Source: Pseudomonas maumuensis
Lineage (GTDB): Bacteria > Pseudomonadota > Gammaproteobacteria > Pseudomonadales > Pseudomonadaceae
NCBI RefSeq assembly: GCF_019139675.1
Contig: NZ_CP077077.1
Span: 434,001-498,000 of the forward strand
Direction of reading: 5' to 3'
DNA: 64,000 nucleotides
Numbering within the stretch: position 1 is the first letter of the stretch; every line of letters starts with the position of its first letter. Positions 1 through 9,177 of the stretch are shown here, piece after piece. A program made the position numbers and the translations under genes. The notes beneath the pieces were generated by a model. That model made no database searches. It was not told the origin of the DNA and saw only the letters and a list, made by a program, of their open reading frames with translations.

Positions 1-148
1 GGTCGCGCCAGTGCCAGATGCGGCAGGCGCCATCGGCGGGCCGGAACTCGTTCCAGAACACACCGTGCTCGCCGACCTTCAGTTCGGCGAAATCGGTCCC
101 GGCGGCCACCGCCTGGGTGGCGCTGAACTCAGCCGCGGGCAATAACAT
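1..148 (-). CDS. S9 (prolyl oligopeptidase family) peptidase, N-terminal fragment
   Basis: Reading on the minus strand from ATG at 148-146, 49 codons stay open to the window edge ([20 protein letters not shown]...). The segment with VFWNEFRP followed by RIWHW resembles the first blade of the beta-propeller of S9 peptidases that sit directly after pqqE in P. putida-group genomes. The start overlaps the 3' end of pqqE by about 20 bases, which suggests translational coupling in the pqq operon. A role in processing PqqA or its derivative has been proposed for this neighbour, but only the N-terminus is visible and no catalytic residue can be checked. The family call rests mainly on position and a short match. 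Confidence 0.6.
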   Translation of the reverse strand, partial: MLLPAAEFSATQAVAAGTDFAELKVGEHGVFWNEFRPADGACRIWHWRD

Positions 149-1247
149 GGGAGTTGCGCTCGTTGCGGAAGGTCATCTGTTCAATCTCCAGCGTGGCGTG
201 CTCGGCTTCCTCGCGGGCCTTGAGGATGATGCCGTGGTCCGGTGACTTGGCGCACACCGGGTCGGCCTTGCTGGCATCGCCGGTGAGCATGAAGGCTTGG
301 CAGCGGCAGCCACCGAAGTCCTTTTCCTTCTCGTCGCACGAGCGGCACGGCTCGGGCATCCAGTCATAGCCGCGGAAGCGGTTGAAGCCGAACGAGTCGT
401 ACCAGATGTGGCGCAGGTCATGGTCGCGCACATTGGGGAACTGCACCGGCAGCTGGCGCGCGCCATGGCAGGGCAAAGCGGTGCCGTCCGGGGTGATGGT
501 CAGGAACAGGCTACCCCAGCCATTCATGCAGGCCTTGGGGCGCTCTTCGTAGTAGTCGGGGGTAACGAAGATCAGCTTGCACGGGCTGCCTTCGGCCTTG
601 AGCTTGGCGCGGTACTCATTGGTGATGCGCTCGGCCCGTTCCAGCTGGGCGCGGGTCGGCAGCAGGCCAAGGCGGTTGAGGTGCGCCCAACCGTAGAACT
701 GGCAGGTGGCCAGCTCCACGAAGTCGGCCTCAAGGGCGATGCACAGCTCGATGATGCGGTCGATCCGGTCGATGTTGTGCCGATGGGTGACGAAATTGAG
801 CACCATCGGGTAGCCGTGGGCCTTCACCGCCCGGGCCATCTCCAGCTTCTGCGCGAAGGCCTTCTTCGAGCCGGCCAGCAGGTTGTTCACCTGCTCGTCG
901 CTGGCCTGGAAGCTGATCTGGATATGGTCCAGCCCGGCCTGCTTGAACGCGGCGATCTTCTGCTCGGTCAGGCCGATGCCGGAGGTGATCAGGTTGGTGT
1001 AGTAGCCCAGGCGCCTGGCTTCGCCGATCAGCTCGGCGAGGTCCTGGCGCACCAGCGGTTCGCCGCCGGAAAAACCGATCTGTGCGGCGCCCATCTCGCG
1101 GGCTTCGGCCATCACCTTGAACCACTGCTCGGTGCTCAGCTCCTTGCCCTGCTCGGCGAAATCCAGCGGGTTCGAGCAGTACGGGCACTGCAGTGGGCAG
1201 CGGTAGGTGAGTTCGGCCAGCAGCCACAACGGCAGGCCGACCGGCAC
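129..1247 (-). CDS. pqqE: PqqE, radical SAM peptide cyclase of PQQ biosynthesis
   Basis: PqqE joins the Glu and Tyr side chains of PqqA by a C-C bond, the first step of pyrroloquinoline quinone synthesis, with PqqD as peptide chaperone. From the chosen GTG at 1247 the protein is 372 residues. The radical SAM motif CxxxCxxC is at C17, C21 and C24 ([10 protein letters not shown]), followed by the GGEP motif, and the C-terminal SPASM region has the CRSC and GGCRC cluster ligands. The frame stays open upstream to an ATG at 1379, but that would lie deep inside pqqD, and homology begins at [15 protein letters not shown]. The GTG almost abuts the pqqD stop (1249). No strong ribosome binding site is visible, so coupling to pqqD is likely and the exact start is uncertain by a few codons. 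Confidence 0.93.
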   Translation of the reverse strand: MPVGLPLWLLAELTYRCPLQCPYCSNPLDFAEQGKELSTEQWFKVMAEAREMGAAQIGFSGGEPLVRQDLAELIGEARRLGYYTNLITSGIGLTEQKIAAFKQAGLDHIQISFQASDEQVNNLLAGSKKAFAQKLEMARAVKAHGYPMVLNFVTHRHNIDRIDRIIELCIALEADFVELATCQFYGWAHLNRLGLLPTRAQLERAERITNEYRAKLKAEGSPCKLIFVTPDYYEERPKACMNGWGSLFLTITPDGTALPCHGARQLPVQFPNVRDHDLRHIWYDSFGFNRFRGYDWMPEPCRSCDEKEKDFGGCRCQAFMLTGDASKADPVCAKSPDHGIILKAREEAEHATLEIEQMTFRNERNSHVIARG

Positions 1248-1248
1248 C

Positions 1249-1524
1249 TCAGGCGAGGGTGATCCAGTGTTCGGCACGAGCCACCTCCATGAATTGCTCG
1301 ATGTCGTCGGCGACTTCGGGCACACCGGGGAACTGCTGTTGCAGCTCGCCGATGATCGCGGCGACGCTGCGCTGGCCATCGATCAGCCCGCCGATCAGGC
1401 CGGCGCTGTCGTTGAGCTTGATCATCCCCTCGGGGTACAGCAGCACATGGCCCTTTTGCGCGGGCTCGTACTGGAAACGATAGCCGGGGCGCCAGGCGGG
1501 CACTTGTTGACGGTCGAAACTCAT
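1249..1524 (-). CDS. pqqD: PqqD, PqqA-binding peptide chaperone
   Basis: A 91-residue protein of the usual PqqD size. PqqD is a RiPP recognition element fold that binds PqqA and presents it to PqqE. The sequence begins [23 protein letters not shown] and contains the typical [15 protein letters not shown] core strand region. Its start overlaps the pqqC stop by 4 bases (ATGA arrangement), and its stop lies 2 bases before the pqqE GTG, so the three genes are tightly coupled. Confidence 0.95.
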   Translation of the reverse strand: MSFDRQQVPAWRPGYRFQYEPAQKGHVLLYPEGMIKLNDSAGLIGGLIDGQRSVAAIIGELQQQFPGVPEVADDIEQFMEVARAEHWITLA

Positions 1525-2276
1525 AGGGCGATCCCCTTGTGCCAGACCCGCTCGGCGGTGACGCTGTGGTACGGCGGGCGGTTCAGTTCATAGGCCATGC
1601 TCATGGCGTCGAGCATGCTCCACAGGATATCCAGCTTGAACTGCAGGATCTCCAGCATGCGCTCCTGCCCTTCGCGGGTGGTGTAGTGCTGCAGGGTGAT
1701 CGCCAGGCCGTGTTCCACATCACGCCGGGCCTGGCCCAGGCGGGTACGGAAGTATTCGTAGCCGGCCGGGTCGATCCACGGATAGTGCTGCGGCCAGCTG
1801 TCCAGGCGCGATTGGTGGATCTGCGGGGCGAACAGTTCGGTCAGCGAGCTGCTGGCGGCCTCCTGCCAGCTGGCGCGGCGGGCGAAGTTGACGTAGGCGT
1901 CGACGGCGAAGCGCACGCCGGGCAGCACCAGCTCCTGGCTGCGCAGCTGCTCGGGGTCCAGGCCCACGGCCTGACCGAGGCGCAACCAGGCCTCGATGCC
2001 GCCGTCCTCTCCGGGTGCGCCATCGTGGTCGAGCAGGCGCTGGATCCACTCGCGGCGGATTTCGCGGTCCGGGCAGTTGGCCAGGATCGCCGCATCCTTC
2101 ATCGGGATGTTGACCTGGTAGTAGAAGCGGTTGGCCACCCAGCCCTGGATCTGCTCGCGACTGGCGCGGCCTTCATACATCGCCACGTGGTAGGGGTGAT
2201 GGATGTGGTAATAGGCGCCCTTGGCGCGCAGGGCCTGCTCGAACTCGGCAGGGGACATCGGCGTTGCGTCGCTCAC
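1521..2276 (-). CDS. pqqC: PqqC, pyrroloquinoline-quinone synthase
   Basis: A cofactor-free oxidase that carries out the final ring closure and eight-electron oxidation to PQQ. The 251-residue length matches the family. The His-rich N-terminal segment [17 protein letters not shown] and the [20 protein letters not shown] helix are characteristic of the TENA/PqqC helical-bundle fold. It lies between pqqB (gap of 9 bases) and pqqD (4-base overlap) in the same transcript. Confidence 0.96.
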   Translation of the reverse strand: MSDATPMSPAEFEQALRAKGAYYHIHHPYHVAMYEGRASREQIQGWVANRFYYQVNIPMKDAAILANCPDREIRREWIQRLLDHDGAPGEDGGIEAWLRLGQAVGLDPEQLRSQELVLPGVRFAVDAYVNFARRASWQEAASSSLTELFAPQIHQSRLDSWPQHYPWIDPAGYEYFRTRLGQARRDVEHGLAITLQHYTTREGQERMLEILQFKLDILWSMLDAMSMAYELNRPPYHSVTAERVWHKGIAL

Positions 2277-2285
2277 AGGGCCTCC

Positions 2286-3197
2286 TTACAACTCGATACT
2301 CATGCCATCGAAGGCGACTTCCACGCCGCGGCGCTGTACTTCGGCACGTTCTGGCGAGTCTTCGTCAAGGATCGGGTTGGTGTTGTTGATGTGGATAAGC
2401 ACCTTGCGCTGGCGCGGGAAGCCGTCCAGCACCTCGAGCATGCCGCCCGCGCCGTTCTGCGCCAGGTGGCCCATCTCGCGGCCGGTGCGGGTGCCGACGC
2501 CGCGGCGCTGCATTTCATCATCCTCCCACAGGGTACCGTCGACCAGCAGGCAGTCGGCGCCATGCATCATCTCCAGCAGCTTGGCGTCGACCTGGCCCAG
2601 GCCCGGTGCGTAGAACAGCTTGCCGCCGGTGCGGGTGTCCTCCACCAGCAGCCCAAGGTTGTCGCCGGGGTGCGGGTCGAAACGGTGCGGCGAGTAGGGC
2701 GGCGCGGCGCTGCGCAGCGGGAAGGGAGTGAAGCGCAGGTTCGGGCAGGCGTCGATGACGAAGCTGCCAGCGAGCTCGATGCGGTTCCACACCAGCCCGC
2801 CGTTCCAGTGGCTGAGCATGTTGAACAGCGGAAAGCCGGTGGTCAGATCCTGGTGGACCATGTCGGTACACCACACCTGGTGCGGGCAGCCTTCGCGCAG
2901 GCTGAGCAGGCCGGTGGTGTGGTCGATCTGGCTGTCGAGCAGGACGATGGCATCGATACCGGTGTCACGCAGGGCACGTGCCGGCTGCATTGGCGCGAAA
3001 GCCTGGAGCTGGGCGCGGATGTCCGGTGAGGCATTGCACAGGATCCAGTGCTCGCCGTCGTCGGACAGGGCGATGGACGACTGGGTACGCGCCGTGGCGC
3101 GCAGGGTGCCGTCGCGGTAGCCCTTGCAGTTGACGCAGTTGCAGTTCCACTGGGGGAAGCCGCCACCGGCGGCGGAACCGAGAATCTGGATGTACAT
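2286..3197 (-). CDS. pqqB: PqqB, metallo-beta-lactamase-fold protein of PQQ biosynthesis
   Basis: PqqB is thought to hydroxylate the Tyr-derived part of the PQQ intermediate. The start is set at the ATG at 3197 ([21 protein letters not shown]), giving 303 residues, with GAGGG about 8 bases upstream; an ATG 12 codons earlier would add residues foreign to the family. The N-terminal cysteines C19, C21 and C24 fit the structural zinc site, and HINNTNP near the C-terminus carries a metal-site His of the fold. It follows pqqA after a terminator-like hairpin at 3222-3257. Confidence 0.96.
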   Translation of the reverse strand: MYIQILGSAAGGGFPQWNCNCVNCKGYRDGTLRATARTQSSIALSDDGEHWILCNASPDIRAQLQAFAPMQPARALRDTGIDAIVLLDSQIDHTTGLLSLREGCPHQVWCTDMVHQDLTTGFPLFNMLSHWNGGLVWNRIELAGSFVIDACPNLRFTPFPLRSAAPPYSPHRFDPHPGDNLGLLVEDTRTGGKLFYAPGLGQVDAKLLEMMHGADCLLVDGTLWEDDEMQRRGVGTRTGREMGHLAQNGAGGMLEVLDGFPRQRKVLIHINNTNPILDEDSPERAEVQRRGVEVAFDGMSIEL

Positions 3198-3221
3198 GCG
3201 CGCCCTCGTAAACGCTGATCC

Positions 3222-3257
3222 GAAAAACGACAACGCCCCGGCGGGCCGAGGCGTCGT
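3222..3257 (-). terminator. Intercistronic terminator/attenuator between pqqA and pqqB
   Basis: On the minus strand, ACGACGCC (3257-3250) can pair with GGCGTTGT (3237-3230), giving 8 base pairs with one G-U, and is followed by CG and five T residues (3227-3223). This is a rho-independent terminator shape placed 14 bases after the pqqA stop and about 25 bases before the pqqB start. Partial termination here would make pqqA transcripts more abundant than the downstream genes, as expected when the substrate peptide is needed in excess of the enzymes. Confidence 0.7.
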
Positions 3258-3270
3258 AACGCACTGCCGC

Positions 3271-3342
3271 TTAGCGGTTGGCGAAGTACATGGTCACTTC
3301 GAAGCCGATACGCAGGTCAGTGTATGCAGGTTTGGTCCACAT
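3271..3342 (-). CDS. pqqA: PqqA, PQQ precursor peptide
   Basis: A 23-residue peptide, [20 protein letters not shown] then ANR. It contains the E-x-x-x-Y core (E15, Y19) that PqqE crosslinks and that becomes the PQQ skeleton. A good ribosome binding site (AAGGAG) lies 8 bases before the ATG. It lies 170 bases after the stop of pqqF, which is enough room for its own promoter; a TAAGAT hexamer at 3438-3433 is a possible -10, but I see no convincing -35 and do not annotate it. Confidence 0.97.
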
Positions 3343-3512
3343 GGGATTGCTCCTTCCGAATGGGGGTTGAGGTGGTCGGTACAGCATTGGGTTCTCTCAG
3401 CCGCGAGAGGTTCCATTGACCGAGATTGCGCTATCTTACAAGAAAAATTTGTACCGAAAGGTTAATTCTTCGAAATGCGCCCTTGCGCAAGTGGTAACAA
3501 TCGCGCCGCCTG

Positions 3513-5828
3513 TCATCGCCATTCGCTGTTCGGGGCGGCGGCATTGGCCAGGCACAGCCAACCGTGGCTGGCATCGATCAGTTGCTGCAGCAGTTCGTCC
3601 AACTGCACCTGTCCGACATTGAGAATAGACCGGCGCATGAATGACAGATCTGCATTGTGTGCCGCCGTATGCGCCTGCCAGGCCCATTGCGCGACATCGG
3701 CATTGCTCATCGCCGTTTCCTCGAATTGATCGGCCAGTTGCGTTCGAGACGCTGGGGCCAGCGCAACGCCCTGGCGCAGCAGATCCAGCAGATGGCCGAG
3801 GATCTGCGGGTGGCTGGCATGCGGTGACTGCACGCCGAACAGCAGCCCGCCGTAGCCTTCGATCTGACGAAAGGCGCTGAACACCGCATAGCCCAACTGC
3901 AGTTCGACGCGCAGGCGCTGATAGACCGGGCCTTGCAACAGGTGGGCGAGCAGGCGACCGGCGGCCTGGAGATCAGCCGGCAGCGGGCAGAACAGCAACA
4001 GCGCGGGTTCGCTGCCCGAAGTCGTGATCTGACGCCAGTGGCGCCCTTGGATCGGGCGCGCTGGCGAGGGCTCGACCGGTTGTCCCATGAGGCCTTGTAA
4101 TGCGCCTCCCAGAGCCCACTGTTGCGACGAGTCGAACCCTTGGGCCAGTCCCTGCCAGCGGGCCTGTTGCCAGAGTCGGTCAAGCTGCGCCTGGTCCGCT
4201 ATGCAGGCCGGCAGCGGCTGCGTTTCGCCCATCAGCACGGCGTCCGGCAGGGCCTTGAGCAGGGCGCGGATCGGTATCAGCGGTGCTTCGGCGGCCGTCG
4301 GCGCGTGCCAGTGCGCCTCGGCTGGAGCGCGCAGCAAGGTCAGCGCTTCCTGGCTGGCGGTGACCACGGCCAAGGGGTGTCCGGCCAGATGCAATTGCCA
4401 GTATTCACCCCTGGCTTCGAAGTCCAGTTGCAACGCCGCCGGCCCGGCGCGCTCGCGCAGGGGGCGCAGGCTGTGTTCGAGGACCGTCCGCAGGCGTTGA
4501 CGCACGGGTGAGCGAACATGCCAGCGCAGATCGAGGGCTGCGAACTGGCGTGAGGGCGGCAGACAGCCGTCGATAACAAGTCCGTCTGGCAATGAAGCGC
4601 CGTTCGTGGTCGGTGCTGTGGCCAGCAACGCCTCCTCGGGAGGTAGTTGCCAGTCTCCAATGGGCGTGGTGGGGAGGTCGTCCAGTAGTGCCTCGAAGGC
4701 GGCCAGGCCCTGTGCCGTGAGCCCTGTGAATGGCCGGTCGGCACTGTCGCGCTGGGCCAGTTCGAGAGCGCTGGCGGCCTGCGCCCGACGTTGCTGCAGG
4801 CGAGCGAAGCGTTCGTTTAGCCGTTTGCTGTCCTGCCGCCGTAGAAAACCCAGCCAGCCGTGCAGCAGCTCCCGGGTCTCGGTCAGGCAGGCCTCGTCCG
4901 ACAGCTGCAACTGGACATGCCAGAGCAACTGCCCGGCATGGGCGTGGAGTTGTTGCGCCTTGCAGTCCTGCAGCCAGCCCCGTTTGCGCAAGGCATCCAG
5001 CCAACCGCCAGGCCGGCTGTCGTTGAGCTGGACCAACAACAACTCAAGCGCCTGCTCCGCGCCTTGCGGCACGCTGTCATGGGCGAACAGCCAGTCATGA
5101 CGGGCGCCCCATGCGGTTGGCTGGCGCAAAGGTGCTTCGAGCAAGGCGGGCGGTCGGTCGCGGACGGTGCCCGTACCCTGGGCGAACAGCTCGCCGTACC
5201 GTCTGCCCAGTTGTGCCAGTTCATCCAGCGACTGTGGGCCCACCAGGCTCAAGGTGAGTTGCCCGCCTTGGTAGTGGCATTGGTGGAATTGTCTCAACCC
5301 TTGCTGGAAGGCAGGGCTTTCCAGCGGCAGGCTGTAGCGGTTGCCTGCATGGAAAGCGCTCAGCGGATGGCGCGCCGACACCGATTGCAACAGGGTGAAC
5401 TGGCGTTGGGCTTCGGGGTTGCGCGACCAGGCGATGAACTCGGCATGGATCACCTCGCGTTCGCGGCGCTGACGCTCGAGGGAGAAGTCCGGTTCGACGA
5501 GCATCTGGCACAGGCGCTCCAGCCCACCGGCCAGCGCCGGGGGCGGCACTTCGAAGAAGAAGTCGGTGGTGCGCTCGCGGGTACTGGCGTTGACCTGGCC
5601 ACCCAGGCCCTGGACATAGCGCATTAGGCCGTCGTCCAGCGGGAAGCGCGCGGTGCCGAGGAAGAACAGGTGTTCGAGAAAGTGCGCCAGGCCCGGCCAG
5701 CGCGCCGGGGCATCGTGGCTGCCGGCATGCACCCGCAGCGCCGCCGCCGCGCGCTTGAGGCGCGGGGCATGGCGCAGGGTCAGGTGCAGGCCGTTGGCAA
5801 GGGTAAGGTGGCGGATGGCGTCGGACAT
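3513..5828 (-). CDS. pqqF: PqqF, M16 family zinc metalloprotease
   Basis: PqqF is an inverzincin (insulinase/pitrilysin family) thought to cut PqqA, possibly before or after crosslinking. The 771-residue protein has the inverted zinc motif HFLEH at 49-53 (ligands H49 and H53, catalytic E52), and E130 lies 77 residues after H53, the spacing of the third ligand in pitrilysin. It is the promoter-proximal gene of the pqq cluster, with its start 52 bases after the davA stop on the same strand. The C-terminal half is divergent, as usual for the inactive M16 lobe. Confidence 0.93.
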   Translation of the reverse strand: MSDAIRHLTLANGLHLTLRHAPRLKRAAAALRVHAGSHDAPARWPGLAHFLEHLFFLGTARFPLDDGLMRYVQGLGGQVNASTRERTTDFFFEVPPPALAGGLERLCQMLVEPDFSLERQRREREVIHAEFIAWSRNPEAQRQFTLLQSVSARHPLSAFHAGNRYSLPLESPAFQQGLRQFHQCHYQGGQLTLSLVGPQSLDELAQLGRRYGELFAQGTGTVRDRPPALLEAPLRQPTAWGARHDWLFAHDSVPQGAEQALELLLVQLNDSRPGGWLDALRKRGWLQDCKAQQLHAHAGQLLWHVQLQLSDEACLTETRELLHGWLGFLRRQDSKRLNERFARLQQRRAQAASALELAQRDSADRPFTGLTAQGLAAFEALLDDLPTTPIGDWQLPPEEALLATAPTTNGASLPDGLVIDGCLPPSRQFAALDLRWHVRSPVRQRLRTVLEHSLRPLRERAGPAALQLDFEARGEYWQLHLAGHPLAVVTASQEALTLLRAPAEAHWHAPTAAEAPLIPIRALLKALPDAVLMGETQPLPACIADQAQLDRLWQQARWQGLAQGFDSSQQWALGGALQGLMGQPVEPSPARPIQGRHWRQITTSGSEPALLLFCPLPADLQAAGRLLAHLLQGPVYQRLRVELQLGYAVFSAFRQIEGYGGLLFGVQSPHASHPQILGHLLDLLRQGVALAPASRTQLADQFEETAMSNADVAQWAWQAHTAAHNADLSFMRRSILNVGQVQLDELLQQLIDASHGWLCLANAAAPNSEWR

Positions 5829-5880
5829 GACGCCATGCTAGCGCGCAATGCTGAGGTTGTCTGGTCTGGCCCTGTCGGAG

Positions 5881-6663
5881 TTAATGCAGATCCCGGCGCA
5901 GGTCCGCCAAGTAGGGAAACGCTTCGCGCCCTTTCAATATCCGCTCGCGCTGCAGCTCTGCCAGCAACAGTCCCTCCTCGTGGCCGGCTATCGCCAGCAC
6001 ATCGCCGTCCGGCCCGATGATGCTGCTCTGCCCGCAATACTGGATCTCGCCCTCGCTGCCGCAGTAGTTGGCGTATACCAGGTAGCACTGGTTCTCCTGC
6101 GCCCGAGAGCGCACGGTCACCTGGCAGACGAAGTCGTAGGGCGCCATGTTCGCCGTCGGCACCAGGATCAGCTCAGCGCCGTTCAGCGCCAGGCGCCGGG
6201 CGTTCTCCGGGAACTCGATGTCGTAGCAGATCAGCAGACCGACCTTCCAGCCGTCCAGCTCGACTACCGGGAAATGATCGGCGCCTGGGCTGAACATCGA
6301 GCGGTCGAGCTCACCGAACAGGTGGGTCTTGCGGTAGTTGCACAGGCTGCGGCCATGGGCGTCGATCAGTTGCACGCTGTTGTAGATCGCCCCGTCTTCG
6401 GCCCGCTCCGGATAGCCATAGACGATGGCGATCCGGTGCGCCTGGGCAATCTCGACCACGCTCATCGCCGAGGGGCCGTCCTCGGCCTCGGCCAGGCGTT
6501 CCACCTGGTCCAGGCCGATGTTGTAGCCGCTGAGGAACATCTCCGGGCACACCAGCAACTGCGCGCCGCGGGCAGCGGCCAGCTGGGCCTGGTGCTGTAG
6601 GCGCTCGAGGTTGCCGGGCACGTCCAATGGCTTTGGCGTGCCCTGGTACAGGGCGATGCGCAT
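5881..6663 (-). CDS. davA: DavA, 5-aminopentanamidase (delta-aminovaleramidase)
   Basis: A nitrilase-superfamily amidase that hydrolyses 5-aminovaleramide to 5-aminovalerate in the lysine monooxygenase pathway. In 260 residues the catalytic triad is seen as E41 (VCPEMFLSGYN), K112 (YRKTHLFGELD) and C146 (LLICYDIEFPENARR). It starts 16 bases after the davB stop, so the two enzymes form an operon carrying out consecutive steps. The assignment of the substrate rests on the davB neighbour and on close resemblance to the characterised P. putida enzyme. Confidence 0.92.
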   Translation of the reverse strand: MRIALYQGTPKPLDVPGNLERLQHQAQLAAARGAQLLVCPEMFLSGYNIGLDQVERLAEAEDGPSAMSVVEIAQAHRIAIVYGYPERAEDGAIYNSVQLIDAHGRSLCNYRKTHLFGELDRSMFSPGADHFPVVELDGWKVGLLICYDIEFPENARRLALNGAELILVPTANMAPYDFVCQVTVRSRAQENQCYLVYANYCGSEGEIQYCGQSSIIGPDGDVLAIAGHEEGLLLAELQRERILKGREAFPYLADLRRDLH

Positions 6664-6679
6664 GGCGCTACTCCTTCGC

Positions 6680-8362
6680 TCAGTCGGCCAGGGCGATCGG
6701 ACCTATTTCGTGGAACACATCACCTGGGCCGGGGTTGTCCGGGTGGGTCTGGCCACCGAAGTGGTTGATGATACCCCACACGGCATTGAGCGACGTCTGC
6801 ACCGCGCCTTCGACCCAGGCTGGGGTCCACGATACGTCGTCACCGGCGATGAAGATGCCGCGCTGCTCGGCGGGCATGTCGGCCTGCATGAAGTGCGCGT
6901 ACATGCGCTGGTTGTAGCGGTAGTGGCCCGGCAGCGCGCCCTTGAAGGCACCGAGGAAGTGCGGGTCGGCCTCCCACGAGATGGTGATCGGATCGCCGAT
7001 GATATGCCCGGCGATATCGGTCTTGGGGTAGATCTTCTTCAGCGCGTCGAGGGCCAACTGCACGCGCTTTTCGGTCGGGTGCGGCAGCATCTTCAGGGCG
7101 TCGCTCATCCAGGCGTAGGACAGGCAGATCACCCCCGGCTTGTCGTCGCCGTTGTCGAACAGGTAGGTGCCGCGGGTCAGGCGGTCGGTGAGGGTCATGC
7201 TCATGAGGTCGCGGCCGGTCTCTGGATCCTTGTCCTTCCAGAACGGGCGATCGACCATGACGAAGGTCTTCGACGACTGCATGTAGCGGGTGCGGTCCAG
7301 GGCCATCCACATTTTCTGCGAGAACAGCGACTCTTCGCAGTCGATCTGGGTGGTCAGCAGCCAGCTCTGGCAGGTGGTGAGCACAGCAGCGTAGTGGCGC
7401 ACGTCACCGTAGTTGTCGGTGACCGCCAGGCGCCCATCGCTGGCGCGGGCAATGCGCTTGACCCCGGTGCGCGGCGCGCCGCCATGCAGCGTACTGAGGC
7501 TGGTGCCCGCCGGCCAGTGGGCGCAGCGCTCCGGTACATGGCGCCAGATGCCTTGTGGCACTTGCTCGACGCCGCCGACCACCAGGTGCTGGTGGTCGTC
7601 GCAGTTGGTCATCACCACGCGGAAGATTTCCAGCATCGAGTTGGGGAAGTCCGAGTCCCAGCCGCCGGTGCCGAAGCCCACCTGGCCGAACACCTCGCGG
7701 TGCTGGAAGCTCAGTTTGGCGAACGAGCGCGAGGTAGCGACAAAGTCATAGAAGGTGCGGTCGTCCCACAGCGGCACCAGCTTGTTCCACAGGTCTTTCA
7801 GGCGCGGTACGTCGCGGTCGCGAATGGCCTGCTGAATGTCGGCGAACTGCGCACCGCTCTCCAGGGCGTCGGCCCAGGCGTCGGCCACTTCGTGGAACAG
7901 CTGTGGCAGGTCGGCGGATTTCTCGGCGTAGTAGGTCTGGCCTTCCAGGTCGATCACCGTGCTGCCCGATGCCGACGTCAGCGGGTTGGGGAAGGGCTTG
8001 GTCTCCAGGCCCAGCTTGTCGACGTAGTGGTAGAACGCCGTGGACGATACAGGGAAGCGCATGCCGCCCAACTCGGCGACGATGCCGTCGGTGCCGTTGA
8101 ACGCCTGCGAGCGCAGCCGGCCACCCAGCTTGGAAGCCTCGTACACCACGGGTTTGAGGCCCAGCTTCATTAACTCGTAGGCCGCCACCAGCCCGGCAAT
8201 ACCGCCACCGACGATCGCCACCTCTTCGCCATGGCGTGCCTCGGGAATGCTGCCCAGGCCGGCCGGGTGCTCCAGCCAGTCGTCGAAGGCGAAGGGGAAG
8301 TCCGGGCCGAAGATGGTGATGGGTTTCTTGCCGTCGGCGGGGTGGCGGTTTTTCTTGTTCAT
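6680..8362 (-). CDS. davB: DavB, L-lysine 2-monooxygenase
   Basis: A flavin amine-oxidase-family enzyme that oxidatively decarboxylates L-lysine to 5-aminovaleramide. The 560-residue protein has an FAD-binding VGGGIAGL dinucleotide motif (G52, G54, G57) with the acidic E75 at the end of the second strand, and a C-terminal FAD segment GIFIAGDDVSWTPAWVEGAVQT typical of the monoamine oxidase fold. There is no signal peptide, so it is cytosolic. It heads the davBA operon. The downstream davDT genes for 5-aminovalerate degradation are not in this window. Confidence 0.92.
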   Translation of the reverse strand: MNKKNRHPADGKKPITIFGPDFPFAFDDWLEHPAGLGSIPEARHGEEVAIVGGGIAGLVAAYELMKLGLKPVVYEASKLGGRLRSQAFNGTDGIVAELGGMRFPVSSTAFYHYVDKLGLETKPFPNPLTSASGSTVIDLEGQTYYAEKSADLPQLFHEVADAWADALESGAQFADIQQAIRDRDVPRLKDLWNKLVPLWDDRTFYDFVATSRSFAKLSFQHREVFGQVGFGTGGWDSDFPNSMLEIFRVVMTNCDDHQHLVVGGVEQVPQGIWRHVPERCAHWPAGTSLSTLHGGAPRTGVKRIARASDGRLAVTDNYGDVRHYAAVLTTCQSWLLTTQIDCEESLFSQKMWMALDRTRYMQSSKTFVMVDRPFWKDKDPETGRDLMSMTLTDRLTRGTYLFDNGDDKPGVICLSYAWMSDALKMLPHPTEKRVQLALDALKKIYPKTDIAGHIIGDPITISWEADPHFLGAFKGALPGHYRYNQRMYAHFMQADMPAEQRGIFIAGDDVSWTPAWVEGAVQTSLNAVWGIINHFGGQTHPDNPGPGDVFHEIGPIALAD

Positions 8363-8402
8363 GTAATGACCTTGCCAGGGGCTGCGCAGGGGGCGGAGCC
8401 TG

Positions 8403-8409
8403 AGTATAG
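8403..8409 (-). promoter_or_regulatory. Candidate -10 element of davB (RpoS-like)
   Basis: The minus strand reads CTATACT here, about 41 bases before the davB ATG, inside the davB upstream region. The hexamer TATACT matches five of six consensus -10 positions, and the preceding C is a preference of RpoS holoenzyme. No good -35 hexamer is present at 16-18 bases, which would also suit RpoS-type recognition. Prediction only. Confidence 0.35.
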
Positions 8410-8522
8410 AGAATGCCTGGTGGCCATTTTATGAAGTGGGGTGTTCGTTATTAAGGTGAAAATTGACGTCGTTATGTGATTTGTTTCGTCTTGATGATTG
8501 ATGATTATTAAAAAATGACGAA

Positions 8523-8837
8523 TCAGCTCAACGATGCCAGATGCTCGACGGTTTCAGGGTACTTCTGCACCAGCCGGATTAGCGCCACGGCCTGGGCGTT
8601 GGGCTTGGAGCGGCCTTGCTCCCAGCTCTCCAGGGTGCGGGCGTTGGTGCGCAGGTATGCGGCAAACACTGCCCGGGACATGTTCAGGCGCTGGCGCAAC
8701 TCAGTCAGTTCATTGGGGGCCAGCGGGGCCAGCTCCTCGAAGGCTACCTTGTGCGAACGCAGGGTCAGTTTGCCGGCGCGCTCATCGGCAAGGGCGTCGA
8801 AACCTTCGGTGAGTTCAGTGAAGATGTTGCGTGGCAT
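8523..8837 (-). CDS. HTH (Xre-like) antitoxin of a HigBA/RelE-type module
   Basis: A 104-residue protein with a helix-turn-helix in the C-terminal half (about 43-90: LTELRQRLNMSRAVFAAYL then RTLESWEQGRSKPN), the pattern of NadS/HigA-type antitoxins. Its start overlaps the end of the upstream toxin gene by 23 bases, the toxin-first order of higBA systems. The expected role is to neutralise the toxin and, with it, repress their shared promoter. The flanking sequence on the davB side (about 8440-8525) is conspicuously A+T rich compared with neighbours, which fits acquisition. Confidence 0.75.
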   Translation of the reverse strand: MPRNIFTELTEGFDALADERAGKLTLRSHKVAFEELAPLAPNELTELRQRLNMSRAVFAAYLRTNARTLESWEQGRSKPNAQAVALIRLVQKYPETVEHLASLS

Positions 8838-9177
8838 TGGTCGTCCTCATCAGGTATTCGCGTTCAAGCAGGTTCTTCAGGGCCTGGCGTTGCTGCGGTG
8901 TCAGGTCATCCTGGACTTTTTTTCCGTAAAGCGTGAAAAGCCAGAACTGCAGCCCAGCCTGCCACCAGTAGTAGATGATCCGGGTGCCGCCTCGCTTGCC
9001 TTTATGGTGTAGAGCATCGGCGAAACGCACCTTCCTGAGGCCGCCCGTTCCCTTGATGACGTCACCCGCATGGGGATGCAGAAGCAATACGCGTTGCAGA
9101 GACCGGAAATCTTCGTCGTCCAGATACTGGCTGCGAAAGCGCTCGAAAGCGGGTAGTTCGATAAATAGGGCATCCAT
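8815..9177 (-). CDS. RelE/HigB-type toxin
   Basis: A 120-residue protein resembling HigB2/RelE ribosome-dependent mRNA interferases: an N-terminal helix (PAFERFRSQYLDDEDFRSLQ), a beta-sheet core with GTGGLRKVRFAD and GGTRIIYYWW, then WLFTLYGKKVQDDLTPQQ, where the run TLYGKK is typical for this subgroup. It precedes and overlaps the HTH antitoxin, so the pair should be co-transcribed. Toxicity cannot be read from the sequence. The start ATG at 9177 lies just after the putative operator at 9185-9199. Confidence 0.75.
   Translation of the reverse strand: MDALFIELPAFERFRSQYLDDEDFRSLQRVLLLHPHAGDVIKGTGGLRKVRFADALHHKGKRGGTRIIYYWWQAGLQFWLFTLYGKKVQDDLTPQQRQALKNLLEREYLMRTTNATQHLH

Noticed and set aside
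1247..1379. Upstream extension of pqqE to an ATG at 1379
   Set aside because: It would overlap half of pqqD and adds Ser/Pro-rich residues unknown in PqqE.
3433..3470. pqqA promoter at TAAGAT
   Set aside because: No acceptable -35 hexamer at 16-18 bases; too weak to annotate.
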